Notes: generated from the letters alone by a model not told the origin. 64,000 bases of DNA from Massilia sp. KIM (GCF_002007115.1 NZ_MVAD01000001.1:3100001-3164000); one strand, 5' to 3'. Positions 43,771 through 52,938 are shown, numbered from the stretch's first letter. Numbers and translations are program-made.

Positions 43771-44514
43771 ATGCCCGTCCACCCGCTGCCCCGGCGCCTC
43801 GCCGCTCCCCTGGAAGGGCTGCTGCGCTGGCTGCTGCCGCACTGCTGCGCATTGTGCGGCGGCGCCGGCGAGGCGGCGGTGTGCGCCGCCTGCGAAGCCG
43901 ACTACCTGCGCGCCCGGCCGCGCTGCCCGGTGTGCGCCAACCCGGCCGGGGCCGCGGACGCCGCCCTGCCCTGCGGCGCCTGCCTGGCCGCGCCGCCGTC
44001 CTTCGACGCCACCGTGGCCGCCTGCGACTATGCAGCGCCGCTCGACGGCCTGGTGCTGCAGCTGAAGTTCCACGCCCAGCTGGCGCTCGCGCCCTGGATG
44101 GCGCGCATGCTGCACCGGGAGTGGCGGCGCGGCGGACTGGCTCCGCCCGAGCTCCTGTGTCCGGTGCCCCTGGGCGCCGCGCGGCTGGTCGAACGCGGCT
44201 ACAACCAGGCGCTCGAGCTGGCGCGCCCGCTCGCTCGGCTGATGGAGACGCCGCTGGCGCCGCGCCTGGCCTTGCGGGTGATCGAGACGCGCGCCCAGTC
44301 CGGGGTCGAGCCGGCCGCGCGCCGGCGCAACGTGCGCGGCGCCTTCGCAGTGGCCGACGAGGCGCAGGTGCGCGGCCGCCACGTCGGCGTAGTCGACGAC
44401 GTGATGACCGGCGGGCACACCCTGGATGAACTGGCGGCGGCGCTCAAGCGCGCCGGCGCCGCGCGCGTCACGAACTTCGTGTTCGCGCGCACCCCGCCGC
44501 ACCGGCATGCATGA
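43771..44514 (+). CDS. ComF family phosphoribosyltransferase-like protein
   Basis: A 247-residue protein. The ATG at 43771 is preferred over a TTG at 43747. The N-terminal double zinc motif (CCALCGG, CAAC, CPVC, CGAC) is followed by a PRTase fold with the phosphate-binding loop VGVVDDVMTGGHTL near residue 205 and RGYNQALELARPLA. ComF proteins support natural transformation and DNA uptake in many bacteria. Here it is alone, convergent with nothing and divergent from the methyltransferase. Confidence 0.92.
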   Translation: MPVHPLPRRLAAPLEGLLRWLLPHCCALCGGAGEAAVCAACEADYLRARPRCPVCANPAGAADAALPCGACLAAPPSFDATVAACDYAAPLDGLVLQLKFHAQLALAPWMARMLHREWRRGGLAPPELLCPVPLGAARLVERGYNQALELARPLARLMETPLAPRLALRVIETRAQSGVEPAARRRNVRGAFAVADEAQVRGRHVGVVDDVMTGGHTLDELAAALKRAGAARVTNFVFARTPPHRHA

Positions 44515-44583
44515 ATAGCGTCCGGGTGTCCGCTGCCGCGGCGCCCGCTTGAATCAATAGGAATAAGTCAAGAGGAGAGCGAG

Positions 44584-45054
44584 TTGTTCCACGTCGTCCT
44601 GGTCGAACCAGAAATCCCGCCGAACACCGGCAACGTCATCCGCCTGTGCGCCAACACCGGCGTGCAGCTGCACCTGATCGAGCCGCTCGGCTTTCCGCTG
44701 GACGACGCCAAGATGCGCCGCGCCGGCCTCGATTACCACGATTACGCGAGCATGAAGGTGCACAAGGACTGGGACGCCTTCCTGCGCGACGCCCGGCCGG
44801 ACCCGGCGCGCATGTTCGCCCTGACCACCCACGGTTCCTCGCCCTTCGCCGAGGCCAGCTTCCGGCCGGGCGACGTCTTCGTGTTCGGGGCGGAATCGCG
44901 CGGCCTCGATCCGCTTCTCCGCAACACCTTCCCGCCGGCCCAGCGCATCCGCCTGCCGATGCGGCCCGACAACCGCAGCCTGAACCTGTCGAACACGGTG
45001 GCGGTGGTGGTCTACGAGGCCTGGCGCCAGAACGGCTACGCAGGGGGCGCCTGA
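44584..45054 (+). CDS. trmL: tRNA (cytidine/uridine-34 2'-O)-methyltransferase TrmL, TTG start
   Basis: A 156-residue SPOUT methyltransferase modifying the wobble base of tRNA-Leu. It starts with TTG at 44584, preceded by AGGAG 6 nt upstream; the next residues FHVVLVEPEIPPNTGNVIRLCANTG match the TrmL N-terminus exactly, so the unusual start is well supported. Knot motifs: FGAESRGLDPLLR, IRLPMRPDNRSLNLSNTVAVVVYEA. Length is typical. Confidence 0.96.
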   Translation: MFHVVLVEPEIPPNTGNVIRLCANTGVQLHLIEPLGFPLDDAKMRRAGLDYHDYASMKVHKDWDAFLRDARPDPARMFALTTHGSSPFAEASFRPGDVFVFGAESRGLDPLLRNTFPPAQRIRLPMRPDNRSLNLSNTVAVVVYEAWRQNGYAGGA

Positions 45055-45078
45055 GCCCGTCCCGGCCTCGGGCCCGCT

Positions 45079-45321
45079 TCAGGCCCGGTAGCCCGCATCC
45101 ACGAGCGCCAACGCCAGCGGAATGACGGCGATGGCGATGCCCATGGGCAGGAGCGCCAGCAAGCGCCGCAACGGCCCGACGGGGCGGCCTGCCGTGACGC
45201 GCCGGTAGGATTTCCAGCCGAAATAGATGCCGAGCGCCCCGAAAATGAAGATCGGCAGGATCGCCCAGATCAGTACGAATACCATCAGGGAACACAGCAG
45301 CGAGAGGATGGCCATCAGCAT
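45079..45321 (-). CDS. Small membrane protein
   Basis: An 80-residue hypothetical protein with two helices (about 5-35 and 55-75) joined by a basic loop (GWKSYRRVTAGRPVGPLRR). No family is recognised. It is convergent with trmL, with 24 nt between the stops. The ribosome-binding site is weak, and ATG codons at 45321 and 45315 are both possible starts. Confidence 0.6.
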   Translation of the reverse strand: MLMAILSLLCSLMVFVLIWAILPIFIFGALGIYFGWKSYRRVTAGRPVGPLRRLLALLPMGIAIAVIPLALALVDAGYRA

Positions 45322-45384
45322 GGTAGGTCACGTGCAATGAAGATGCGCGAGCATACCGCGAAATGCGGCCCCCCCATTCATTGC

Positions 45385-45425
45385 TTGACATGCATGCCAA
45401 CGCGGCCATAAAGTGATATCACTTT
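45385..45425 (+). promoter_or_regulatory. SPFH-Arc promoter with 16-bp palindromic operator
   Basis: TTGACA (45385-45390), 16 nt, then CATAAA (45407-45412) form a sigma-70-like promoter. A perfect 16-bp palindrome, AAAGTGATATCACTTT (45410-45425), overlaps the -10 and start point. A protein bound there would block transcription. The Arc-type ribbon-helix-helix protein encoded downstream is a natural candidate autoregulator. AAGGAG for the SPFH gene follows at 45441-45446. Confidence 0.75.
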
Positions 45426-45452
45426 GATGTCACACCCACGAAGGAGCCGAGC

Positions 45453-46349
45453 ATGAATGCAGTACATACCCGCAGCGAAAAGCCTTTCTCCTCCGCGAAC
45501 GGCTATCTGGCGGCCGCCTCCGGCGTCGTGCTGCTGCTGGGCGCCGCCTACCTGGTGAAGGCGGGACTGGAAGAAGGCGGCGGCATCGCCTTCCTGCTGG
45601 GCAGCCTGGCGCTCGGCGCGGGCGGCCTGCTCTGCCTGACCGGCCTGTTCATGCTCCAGCCGAACGAAAGCGCGATCCTGACCCTGTTCGGCAAGTACAT
45701 CGGCACCGACCGCAGCGAAGGCTTGCGCTGGGCCTTCCCGCTCTACGTGAAGCGGCGCCTGTCGCTGCGCGCGCGCAATTTCAATGCCCCGACCCTCAAG
45801 GTCAACGACAAGCGCGGCAACCCGGTGGAGATCAGCGCGGCCATCGTCTGGCGCGTGCGCGACACCGCCCAGGCCGTCTTCGACGTCGACGATTTCGAGC
45901 GCTACGTGGCGATCCAGGCGGAAGCCGCGCTGCGCCACCTGGCGTCGCAATACGCCTACGACGAGGGCGAGGACTTGTCGGCGGGTGAGACCACGCTGCG
46001 CGCCGGCATGGACACGGTGGCGGACGCCCTCAAGTGCGAACTGCAGGCGCGCTTCGATGCGGCCGGCGTGGAAGTGCTGGATGCTAAACTCACCCACCTG
46101 GCATACGCCGCCGAGATCGCCCAGGTGATGCTGCGCCGGCAACAGGCCGAGGCCATCATCAGCGCCCGCGCCAAGATCGTGCACGGCGCGGTGAGCATGG
46201 TCGAAGCGGCGCTCAAGGGCCTGTCGGAGCGCGGCATCGTCGAACTCGACGACGAACGCAAGGCGGCCATGGTCAGCAACCTGCTGGTGGTGCTCTGCTC
46301 GGACAAGGAAACCCAGCCGATCGTGAACACCGGCACCCTCTACAACTAG
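45453..46349 (+). CDS. SPFH/Band 7 (stomatin-like) membrane protein
   Basis: A 298-residue protein. Two hydrophobic helices (about 18-38 and 46-66) precede the SPFH domain (about 68-260), with [62 protein letters not shown] and a helical end rich in Ala/Glu. SPFH proteins form membrane microdomain scaffolds. The short Arc-like gene that follows after 11 nt is a recurring partner of this SPFH subtype. Confidence 0.93.
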   Translation: MNAVHTRSEKPFSSANGYLAAASGVVLLLGAAYLVKAGLEEGGGIAFLLGSLALGAGGLLCLTGLFMLQPNESAILTLFGKYIGTDRSEGLRWAFPLYVKRRLSLRARNFNAPTLKVNDKRGNPVEISAAIVWRVRDTAQAVFDVDDFERYVAIQAEAALRHLASQYAYDEGEDLSAGETTLRAGMDTVADALKCELQARFDAAGVEVLDAKLTHLAYAAEIAQVMLRRQQAEAIISARAKIVHGAVSMVEAALKGLSERGIVELDDERKAAMVSNLLVVLCSDKETQPIVNTGTLYN

Positions 46350-46360
46350 CAATTAATAGT

Positions 46361-46570
46361 ATGGCAAGTCCCGGCAAGAAATCCTACCCCCTGCGGATCG
46401 ATCCCCTGTTGTGGGAAGAACTGCAGCGTCTCGCCGCCCGGGACTTGCGCAGCGTGAACGCGGAAATCGAGTTCCTGCTGCGGGAAGGCCTGGCGCGCCG
46501 GGGCGTCAAGCACCTGGAGGCCAGGCGCGAGGATGAGGACGGCAAGGCGACCAGGACCCAGGGCGACTGA
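46361..46570 (+). CDS. Arc family ribbon-helix-helix DNA-binding protein
   Basis: A 69-residue protein. The start KKSYPLRIDPLLWEELQRLAARDLRSVNAEIEFLLREGL is a typical Arc/MetJ-type ribbon-helix-helix: a short beta strand (SYPLRID) that reads DNA, then two helices, the second with SVNAEIEFLL. The tail is hydrophilic. It is co-transcribed with the SPFH gene and probably binds the 16-bp palindrome before that gene. No ribosome-binding site is obvious, which suggests coupling to SPFH translation. Confidence 0.85.
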   Translation: MASPGKKSYPLRIDPLLWEELQRLAARDLRSVNAEIEFLLREGLARRGVKHLEARREDEDGKATRTQGD

Positions 46571-46767
46571 AGCGCAAGGGGACGGGCCCACGGCCACGCG
46601 GCCCCGTCCGGACGCGCCCTGTGGCGGCCAGGAGACATCTGTTAGCCATCGAACACGACAGTAAGCGAATTCAGGAGTACGCTTGTTACACCGTCACAGT
46701 TTACAAAGTGACGTTAACATTTAACGTTCACTGTCCAGGCGCCCCCCTGTTTTCGTTCGAGGTATTT

Positions 46768-47316
46768 ATGAAGAAGTTGCTCACCGCCGGCGCCCTCCTC
46801 CTTGGCTGCGCTGCCGCCCATGCCGATCCCGTGTCCTGGGGTTTTTCCTTCGCCGGCTTCTATGATCAAGAAGCCAATCTGTTCCTGACCGATGAAGTCA
46901 TTTCCGGCTCCTTCAAGGGAGACGACATGAACGGCAACGGCCTGCTGGAGATCGGCGAGCTGACCACCCTCGTGGTGGGGGAACTGGACTACATCGCCTG
47001 CGCGGCCAACAGCAACGCCTACTACCAGTGCGGCGCCACCGCCTTCTCGTTCTCGCCCGACGCCGGCCTTTCGTTCTCGGTCGGCAGCTACGGCAACGAC
47101 CCCGAAGGCTGGGTCGGGGGCGGCAAGCTGATCACGGTGGGCGACATGCACTATGCCTACGAATACAACCCGATGGCCACCAACGAGCGCCACCTGCGCT
47201 GGACCAGCGACACCACGCTGACCATCATGTCGCAGGCGCCGGAACCCGGCACCTGGGCCATGCTCGGCGTCGGCCTGCTGGGCATCGGCTGGCGCCTGCG
47301 CCAGCGCAAGGCTTGA
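46768..47316 (+). CDS. PEP-CTERM sorting domain protein
   Basis: A 182-residue secreted protein. The ATG at 46768 starts a signal peptide (MKKLLTAGALLLGCAAAHA, cleavage near residue 19). The C-terminus is a PEP-CTERM tripartite signal: PEPGTWAMLGVG, a hydrophobic helix LLGIGW and an RLRQRK basic end, recognised by exosortase (EpsH/XrtA family) for export with exopolysaccharide. The middle has GDDMNGNGLLEIGEL, an acidic EF-hand/dockerin-like calcium loop. Function unknown. The upstream 46571-46767 holds no other gene. Confidence 0.88.
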   Translation: MKKLLTAGALLLGCAAAHADPVSWGFSFAGFYDQEANLFLTDEVISGSFKGDDMNGNGLLEIGELTTLVVGELDYIACAANSNAYYQCGATAFSFSPDAGLSFSVGSYGNDPEGWVGGGKLITVGDMHYAYEYNPMATNERHLRWTSDTTLTIMSQAPEPGTWAMLGVGLLGIGWRLRQRKA

Positions 47317-47320
47317 AGCC

Positions 47321-47794
47321 TTAGCCGCGGATCTTGGCCACCAGCTTGGTGGTCGAGCGGTCGTGCTCGAAATCGATCGCGACCGCCCGGCCGCCATAGG
47401 CCAGGACCGCCTTGCCTTCCGGGATCTGGTCCATCACGTAGTCGCCGCCCTTGGCGTAGATCCCGGGGCGCGCTTCCTGCACCACGGCCAGCGCCGTGTC
47501 CTCGTCGAATTCCACCACCAGGCTCACCGCCTCCAGCGCGGCCAGCACCGCCATGCGGTCGGCCAGGGTGTTATGCGGGCGGTCCTCGCCCTTGCCCAGG
47601 CGCTTGACCGAGGCGTCGGTATTCACCGCCACCACCAGCGAGGCGCCCAACTCGCGCGCCTGCGCCAGGTAGGTCACGTGCCCGCGGTGCAGGATGTCGA
47701 ACACGCCATTGGTCAGCACCACCGGCTGGGGCAGGCTGGCGACGCGCGCGGCCAGGTCGGCGCGGGCGCAGATTTTCTTTTCAAATGAAGGCAT
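47321..47794 (-). CDS. rfaE2: D-glycero-beta-D-manno-heptose 1-phosphate adenylyltransferase
   Basis: A 157-residue stand-alone nucleotidyltransferase making ADP-heptose for the lipopolysaccharide core. The ATG at 47794 is preferred to a TTG at 47806. The nucleotidylyl-transfer motif is TNGVFDILHRGHVTYL (HxGH); KGGDYVMDQIPE follows near residue 112. The kinase half (RfaE1) is not next to it, as expected for split HldE in Betaproteobacteria. It lies 12 nt downstream of pilU. Confidence 0.93.
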   Translation of the reverse strand: MPSFEKKICARADLAARVASLPQPVVLTNGVFDILHRGHVTYLAQARELGASLVVAVNTDASVKRLGKGEDRPHNTLADRMAVLAALEAVSLVVEFDEDTALAVVQEARPGIYAKGGDYVMDQIPEGKAVLAYGGRAVAIDFEHDRSTTKLVAKIRG

Positions 47795-47806
47795 AGGTAA
47801 CAGCAA

Positions 47807-48994
47807 TTAGGGTTTGGGTGGGACGTCGTCTTCCGCTTCTTCCTCGATCGCCATCGAGAGCGCGCTGGCCGGCGCGCCGCCCTCGCCGGGGCCCTTGCGC
47901 TCGCCCGAGAGCTTGATCTGCAGGCGCAGGCCGTTGCTCGAATCGGCGTTGCGGATCGCTTCCTCGTAGCCGATATAGCCCTTGTTGTACAGCTCGAACA
48001 AGGCCTGGTCGAAGGTGCACATGCCGAGCTCGCGCGACTTGTGCATGATTTCCTTAATGTTCTGGAAATTCCCCTTCAGGATCATCTCGCTGATGGTCGG
48101 GGTGTTCAGCAGGATCTCGATGGCGGCCTTGCGGCCCTTGCCGTCCTCGGTACGGATCAGGCGCTGGGAGACCACCGCGCGCAGGTTGGACGAGAGGTCC
48201 ATCAGCAGCTGGTTGCGGCGCTCTTCCGGGAAGAAATTGATGATGCGGTCCAGGGTCTGGTTCGCATTGTTCGCGTGCAGGGTGCCCAGGCACAGGTGGC
48301 CGGTCTCGGCGAAGGCGATCGCGTGCTCCATGGTCTCGGTGTCGCGGATCTCGCCGATCAGGATCACGTCCGGCGCCTGGCGCAGGGTGTTCTTCAGCGC
48401 GTTATGCCAGGACAGGGTATCCACGCCCACCTCGCGGTGGGTCACCAGGCAGTTCTTGTTCTTGTGGACGTATTCGACCGGATCCTCGACCGTGATGATG
48501 TGGCCGGCCGAATTGCTGTTGCGGTAATCGATCATCGCCGCCAGCGTGGTCGACTTGCCGGAACCGGTGCCGCCCACCACCAGCACCAGGCCGCGCTTGG
48601 TCATCACCACGTCCTTGAGCACCTCGGGCAGGTCGAGCTTTTCGAAATTCGGGATTTCCGAGGCAATGGTGCGCACCACCATGCCCACGCTCTGCTGCTG
48701 CACGAAGACGTTGACGCGGAAACGGCAGACGCCGGGCAGCGAGATCGCGAAATTGCACTCCATCTCGGCCTCGAACTCGGCGCGCTGGCGCTCGTTCATC
48801 AGCGACAGCGCCAGGGCGCGCGTGACCTCGCCGTTGAGGCGCTGCTGGCTCAGGGGCTTCATCGCGCCCTGGTGTTTCATGCTTGGAGGAAAGTCAGCCG
48901 AAATAAAGAGGTCGGACCCGCCCTGGTGGTGCATGACGGTGAGCAGCTTGTGGATATAGGCCTGGGCTTCCGCCGGGCCGAAGGTCGAGGACAT
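47807..48994 (-). CDS. pilU: PilU-type type IV pilus retraction ATPase, copy 1
   Basis: A 395-residue PilT/PilU-family hexameric ATPase at the base of type IV pili. The ATG at 48994 has AAGG upstream. Walker A GGTGSGKST, Asp box VEDPVEYVHKN, Walker B VILIGEIRDTETM and His box ETGHLCLGTLHANN are intact. It resembles PilU (QGGSDLFISADFPPSMKHQG, INFFPEERRNQLLMDLSSNLRAVVSQRL) more than PilT. An acidic/Pro tail of about 20 residues ends the protein. A second PilU lies at 57687-58823 directly after pilT, so this one is a paralogue outside the usual operon. Confidence 0.92.
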   Translation of the reverse strand: MSSTFGPAEAQAYIHKLLTVMHHQGGSDLFISADFPPSMKHQGAMKPLSQQRLNGEVTRALALSLMNERQRAEFEAEMECNFAISLPGVCRFRVNVFVQQQSVGMVVRTIASEIPNFEKLDLPEVLKDVVMTKRGLVLVVGGTGSGKSTTLAAMIDYRNSNSAGHIITVEDPVEYVHKNKNCLVTHREVGVDTLSWHNALKNTLRQAPDVILIGEIRDTETMEHAIAFAETGHLCLGTLHANNANQTLDRIINFFPEERRNQLLMDLSSNLRAVVSQRLIRTEDGKGRKAAIEILLNTPTISEMILKGNFQNIKEIMHKSRELGMCTFDQALFELYNKGYIGYEEAIRNADSSNGLRLQIKLSGERKGPGEGGAPASALSMAIEEEAEDDVPPKP

Positions 48995-49130
48995 GCGGGG
49001 CCTTTCGCTGGATCGCAGGCAAAAACGGCCTGCGCGGCAATTATATAGACTAAGATTCCCGTTAAAATAATATTTCATGGCCGGCTGGCGGCGTCACAGA
49101 CGCCGGGCGGCCGATCCAGGACCAGACGCT

Positions 49131-50072
49131 ATGACACTGACCGAGCTCAAATACATCGTTGCCGTGGCCCGCGCCAAGCATTTCGGCCACGCGGCGGAAG
49201 CCTGCTTCGTCGCCCAACCCACCCTGTCCGTCGCCATCAAGAAGCTGGAGGACGAACTGGGCGTGACGCTGTTCGAGCGCGGCGGTTCCGAGGTGTCGGT
49301 GACGCCCCTCGGCGCCCAGATCGTGGCCCAGGCCGAACGGGTGCTGGAACAGACGGCCGCCATCAAGGAACTGGCCAAGCAGAACAAGGACCCGCTGGCC
49401 GGCCCGCTGCGCCTGGGGGTGATCTACACCATCGGGCCCTACCTGCTGCCGCCGCTGGTGAAGAACCTGATCGACACCGTGCCGCAGATGCCGCTGGTGC
49501 TGCAGGAGAACTACACCCACAAGCTGCTGGAGCTGCTGCGCCAGGGCGAGCTGGACGCCGCCATCATGGCCCTGCCCCTGCCGGACCACGGGATGTCGAT
49601 CCAGCCGCTGTACGACGAACCCTTCATAGTGGCCATGCCGCGCAACCATCCCTGGGCCGCGCGCAAGGAAATCTCGGCCGAGGATCTCAAGAGCGAAACC
49701 ATGCTGCTGCTGGGCGCGGGCCATTGCTTCCGCGACCAGGTGCTGGAAGTGTGCCCGGAGATGGCGCGTTTTTCGGCCGGCGGCAATGGCATGCAGCGCA
49801 CCTTCGAAGGTTCCTCGCTCGAGACCATCCGCCACATGGTGGCCAGCGGCATCGGCCTGACGGTGCTGCCGCGCGCCTCGGTGGCCGACATGAACGATCC
49901 CAACGGGCTGCTGACCTATGTGCCCTTCTCGCCGCCGGCGCCCTCGCGCCGCGTGGTGATCGCCTGGCGCAAGAGCTTCACGCGCAAGGCGGCGATCGAC
50001 GCGATCATCCGGGCGGTGGGCGAATGCAAGCTGCCTGGAGTGGAGATGGTGGCCTGGGAAGCGGCCGCCTGA
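49131..50072 (+). CDS. oxyR: Hydrogen peroxide-sensing regulator OxyR
   Basis: A 313-residue LysR-family regulator. The ATG at 49131 starts MTLTELKYIVAVARAKHFGHAA. The redox cysteines of E. coli OxyR are conserved at identical positions, Cys199 (in GAGHCFRDQVLEVC) and Cys208, so peroxide should form the activating disulfide. The helix-turn-helix lies at about residues 20-40 (AACFVAQPTLSVAIKKLE). It is divergent from pilU copy 1. No katG or ahpC is adjacent, so it acts on distant genes. Confidence 0.95.
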   Translation: MTLTELKYIVAVARAKHFGHAAEACFVAQPTLSVAIKKLEDELGVTLFERGGSEVSVTPLGAQIVAQAERVLEQTAAIKELAKQNKDPLAGPLRLGVIYTIGPYLLPPLVKNLIDTVPQMPLVLQENYTHKLLELLRQGELDAAIMALPLPDHGMSIQPLYDEPFIVAMPRNHPWAARKEISAEDLKSETMLLLGAGHCFRDQVLEVCPEMARFSAGGNGMQRTFEGSSLETIRHMVASGIGLTVLPRASVADMNDPNGLLTYVPFSPPAPSRRVVIAWRKSFTRKAAIDAIIRAVGECKLPGVEMVAWEAAA

Positions 50073-50105
50073 GGTCGCCCTGGCGGACGACGCCGGCGTC
50101 GCCGG

Positions 50106-50564
50106 CTAATCGGGGCGCGGGGCGCGCCGCGCCAGTTCGCGGTCGAGGGCATTGGCGAACTGCTGGCGGTCGGCCTGGCTGAAGGCGGCCGGACCGCCGG
50201 TATCGACGCCGCTGCCGCGCAGCTCTTCCATGAAGGCCCGCATCGTCAGTTGCTGGGCGATCGTGTCTTTCGTGTACCAATCGCCGCGCGGGTTGAGCGC
50301 CAGCCCGCCCTTCTCCAGCACCTGGGCCGCCAGCGGGATATCGCCGGTGACGACCAGGTCGCCCGGCTCCAGGCGCGCCACGATCTCGGCGTCGGCCACG
50401 TCGGCCCCGGCCGGCACCTGGAGCGCGCGGATGTAGCGCGAGCCCGGCACCCGCATCAACTGGTTCGCCACCAGGGTGACGGGGAGTTGCCGGCGTTCGG
50501 CGACCCGGAACAGGATGTCCTTGATGACGGCGGGACAGGCGTCGGCGTCGACCCAGATGTGCAT
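50106..50564 (-). CDS. YaiI/YqxD family protein (UPF0178)
   Basis: A 152-residue conserved protein with the family signatures [18 protein letters not shown] at the N-terminus, [23 protein letters not shown] near residue 72, and the C-terminal helices ending [12 protein letters not shown]. The Asp-rich N-terminal motif suggests a PIN-like nuclease fold, but no activity is established. It is convergent with oxyR. Confidence 0.92.
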   Translation of the reverse strand: MHIWVDADACPAVIKDILFRVAERRQLPVTLVANQLMRVPGSRYIRALQVPAGADVADAEIVARLEPGDLVVTGDIPLAAQVLEKGGLALNPRGDWYTKDTIAQQLTMRAFMEELRGSGVDTGGPAAFSQADRQQFANALDRELARRAPRPD

Positions 50565-50658
50565 GGCGGTGAATGGAAGGTGTCGCCGGGATCCCGGCCG
50601 GCCCCCATTGTACCCGCTGGAGCGCCGGCCTATCCTTCCCGCACCGCCCGCCGCCTGC

Positions 50659-51240
50659 TCAGTGCTGGTCCTGGCGGCGGCGCGCCATCCACAGGCCGGC
50701 GCACAGCATCGGCAGCATCAGCGCCAGGATCGAGGGTTCCGGCACCTGGGCGGTGATGGTGAAGCTGTCGCCCGCGCGCAGGCCGGCGGTGCTGAGCAGC
50801 CAGTCGTCCTGCGCCGCCACGCCGAAGGGATTACCGAATTGGAATTCGGCCGGCTCGGGGCTGGCGAAATCGATCACGGCGCTGTGCGCGTCGAAGCGGA
50901 CGCCGCCCAGGCTGCCGAAGGCCGGGGTGACGCTGCCGGCGGCGGCGAAGCTGATGCCATCGAGCAGGAAGCTGAAGTTGTTCAGCGGGATGCCGGTGAG
51001 GTTGGCGACGATCGCGTTCATGCTGAGCGGGCCCGCCAGGTCGCCCTCTTCCAGCACGAAGGTCAGGGTGCTGCCCGGCAGCTTGGCCAGGTCGAGGTTG
51101 AAGGCGACCGTGCCGGCGCTGCTGAAGTCGGTGACCGTGTTGCCGGCCGGGCCACTGGTCGATTGCAGCACGGCCGCTTGGGCGCCGCTTGCCAGCACCA
51201 GGGCGGTGAAGGCTGCGGTGATGAGCTTGATGAAGTTCAT
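50659..51240 (-). CDS. PEP-CTERM protein downstream of phoX
   Basis: A 193-residue secreted protein. AAGGAGA precedes the ATG at 51240. The signal peptide ends near residue 22 (ASGAQA). The body is beta-rich with no known domain. The C-terminus is a PEP-CTERM signal: [12 protein letters not shown], a hydrophobic helix MLCAGLWM and ARRRQ. It lies 23 nt after the PhoX-type phosphatase gene and should be co-transcribed with it from the Pho-box promoter, so it is probably a phosphate-starvation surface or extracellular protein. Confidence 0.87.
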   Translation of the reverse strand: MNFIKLITAAFTALVLASGAQAAVLQSTSGPAGNTVTDFSSAGTVAFNLDLAKLPGSTLTFVLEEGDLAGPLSMNAIVANLTGIPLNNFSFLLDGISFAAAGSVTPAFGSLGGVRFDAHSAVIDFASPEPAEFQFGNPFGVAAQDDWLLSTAGLRAGDSFTITAQVPEPSILALMLPMLCAGLWMARRRQDQH

Positions 51241-51263
51241 GCGTTTCTCCTTGTTGGAATGGA

Positions 51264-52766
51264 TTACAGCGGGCCCTTGGCCCACGGACCCGAGATGGCG
51301 AAAGTCACGCCCGGGGTCTGGATGTTGACGAAGAGGTAGCGGCCGGTCGGGTCGAAGCAGGCGCCGGCGAATTCGTTGGCGCGCTGGTCGCCCGCGAGCG
51401 AAGTCAGCTTGCCCGCGGCCTGGAGCTGGGCGGCGGTGAGGACGATGTTGTTCTTGGCGAAGATGTAGGCGTCCCCCAGGGCGGTCAGGCCCATCAGGCG
51501 TTGGCCGAAGCCGTACATGTCGGTGGCGGCGGTGGAGGCGTCCTCGCAGATCAGGATCGCGTTGCGCGGGCTGACGGTGAGGTTGTCGCCCATGTTGCCG
51601 ACCAGCGCGCTCGGGCTCGAGTAGATGCACTTGAGCACCTGGGTCGCCAGGTCCAGCTCCCAGATGGTGCCGCGCTGCACCGCGCCGCCCGAGGTGTCCA
51701 TCACGTACATCTTGCCCTGGGCATACCAGATGCCTTCGCCGCGGTTCATGCGCGCCGCGCCCTGCAGCCAGCCCTGGACGAAGGGGCCGGCGGCGCCGGT
51801 GATGGTCACGCCCGAGGGACCGGTGGCGTTGCCGCGGTCGGCGTCCGGGTTGGCGATGTCCACCCATTCCAGCTCATAGGTGGCGTTGACCGGGGCGACC
51901 GCCAGGTTGGCGTTCTGAATGCCGCGCACGCGCGCCATCTGCAGCACGCCGCCCATGGCCAGCGAACCGGGGCGGCCCTGCTTGACATCCGGGACGTAGC
52001 GGTAGAAGCCCGACTTGCCCCCGGCGTCCTCGGTCTCGTAGACGATTCCGGTGACCGGGTCGACGGCGGCGGCCTCGTGGGCGAAGCGGCCCATGCCGAT
52101 GATGGGCTGGCCGGTGGTCTGGGCCGGGTCGGCGGTCACTTCGAACACATAGCCGTGCTTCCTGCCCGAGGCGCTGACCGCGTCCGAACCGACTTCCTCG
52201 CAGGTCAGCCAGGTGCCCCAGGGGGTGATGCCGCCGGCGCAGTTGGTCTGGGTGCCGCCCAGGCTGGGGGTCATGCTGACCCAGTTGCCGTCGCGGAAGA
52301 TCAGGTTGGTGGTGCCGCCGCCGAACTTGTTGGACGAGCTGCCGCTCACGTTGCCGCCGTCGTAGACGCCGATGGCGTTGATGAAGTTGCCGGCGCCGGT
52401 GCCGCCGATCTCGTGGTTACGCACCAGCACCAGTTCGGTGCTGCGGCCAAGCTTGCGCGAGACCACCACGCCCATGCCGTCGTGGCCGCCCGGGCAGGCC
52501 TTGCCGTCGGTCATCAGGTCGCCGCGCCAGCCGAAGCTCTTGTAGCTGAAGCCGGCCGGCAGTTGCAGCAGCGGCAGGCCGGTCGTGAGGTCGTTCACCG
52601 GTGCGATCGGGCCGTAAGGGCTGTCCACCAGGGCGGTCGAGCCATTGGCGGCCATGGCTTGCTGCGCCTGCATGGCGGCGAAGGCGCCGACGAAAGGCAG
52701 GGCCGAGGCGCTGGCCAAGCCCTTGAGCAGATTGCGTCGCGACGGCGACAGTGCGTTGTCAGTCAT
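51264..52766 (-). CDS. PhoX-type alkaline phosphatase (DUF839), Tat-exported
   Basis: A 500-residue secreted phosphatase of the PhoX family (calcium/iron-dependent phosphomonoesterases). The ATG at 52766 follows GGAGA. A Tat signal (SRRNLLKGLASASALPF, then AMAAN) lies at residues about 8-42. Family features include LVRNHEIGGTGAG near residue 127, TWLTCEEVGSD near residue 185, GRFAHEAAAVDPVTGIVYETEDAG near residue 228 and CFDPTGRYLFVNIQTPG near the end; the acidic residues and His bind the metal cluster. A Pho box lies upstream, and a PEP-CTERM gene follows in the same unit. Confidence 0.92.
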   Translation of the reverse strand: MTDNALSPSRRNLLKGLASASALPFVGAFAAMQAQQAMAANGSTALVDSPYGPIAPVNDLTTGLPLLQLPAGFSYKSFGWRGDLMTDGKACPGGHDGMGVVVSRKLGRSTELVLVRNHEIGGTGAGNFINAIGVYDGGNVSGSSSNKFGGGTTNLIFRDGNWVSMTPSLGGTQTNCAGGITPWGTWLTCEEVGSDAVSASGRKHGYVFEVTADPAQTTGQPIIGMGRFAHEAAAVDPVTGIVYETEDAGGKSGFYRYVPDVKQGRPGSLAMGGVLQMARVRGIQNANLAVAPVNATYELEWVDIANPDADRGNATGPSGVTITGAAGPFVQGWLQGAARMNRGEGIWYAQGKMYVMDTSGGAVQRGTIWELDLATQVLKCIYSSPSALVGNMGDNLTVSPRNAILICEDASTAATDMYGFGQRLMGLTALGDAYIFAKNNIVLTAAQLQAAGKLTSLAGDQRANEFAGACFDPTGRYLFVNIQTPGVTFAISGPWAKGPL

Positions 52767-52869
52767 TGAACTTCTCCAATTGGATGCGCCGGTCTTCCGG
52801 CAGTCTGTGTGCGTGGGCCGGCGCCTGGGCGGGCCGCCTCGTCCGCGCCCCCCTGGCACGGATCGATGC

Positions 52870-52903
52870 ATTTAAACAAACAAAAATGTCGGTTCAATGA
52901 CAA
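52870..52903 (-). promoter_or_regulatory. Pho box and -10 of the phoX operon
   Basis: On the minus strand TTGTCATTGAACCGACATTT contains two half sites 11 bp apart (TGTCAT and CGACAT). The first fits the PhoB consensus well and the second at 5 of 7 positions. Ten nt further downstream is TTAAAT (-10). The geometry is the same as in the pstS promoter of this window. The ATG is about 100 nt downstream. Confidence 0.72.
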
Positions 52904-52938
52904 CAAAATGGCAAGTTTTCGGCCGACCGCAGGCCGGG

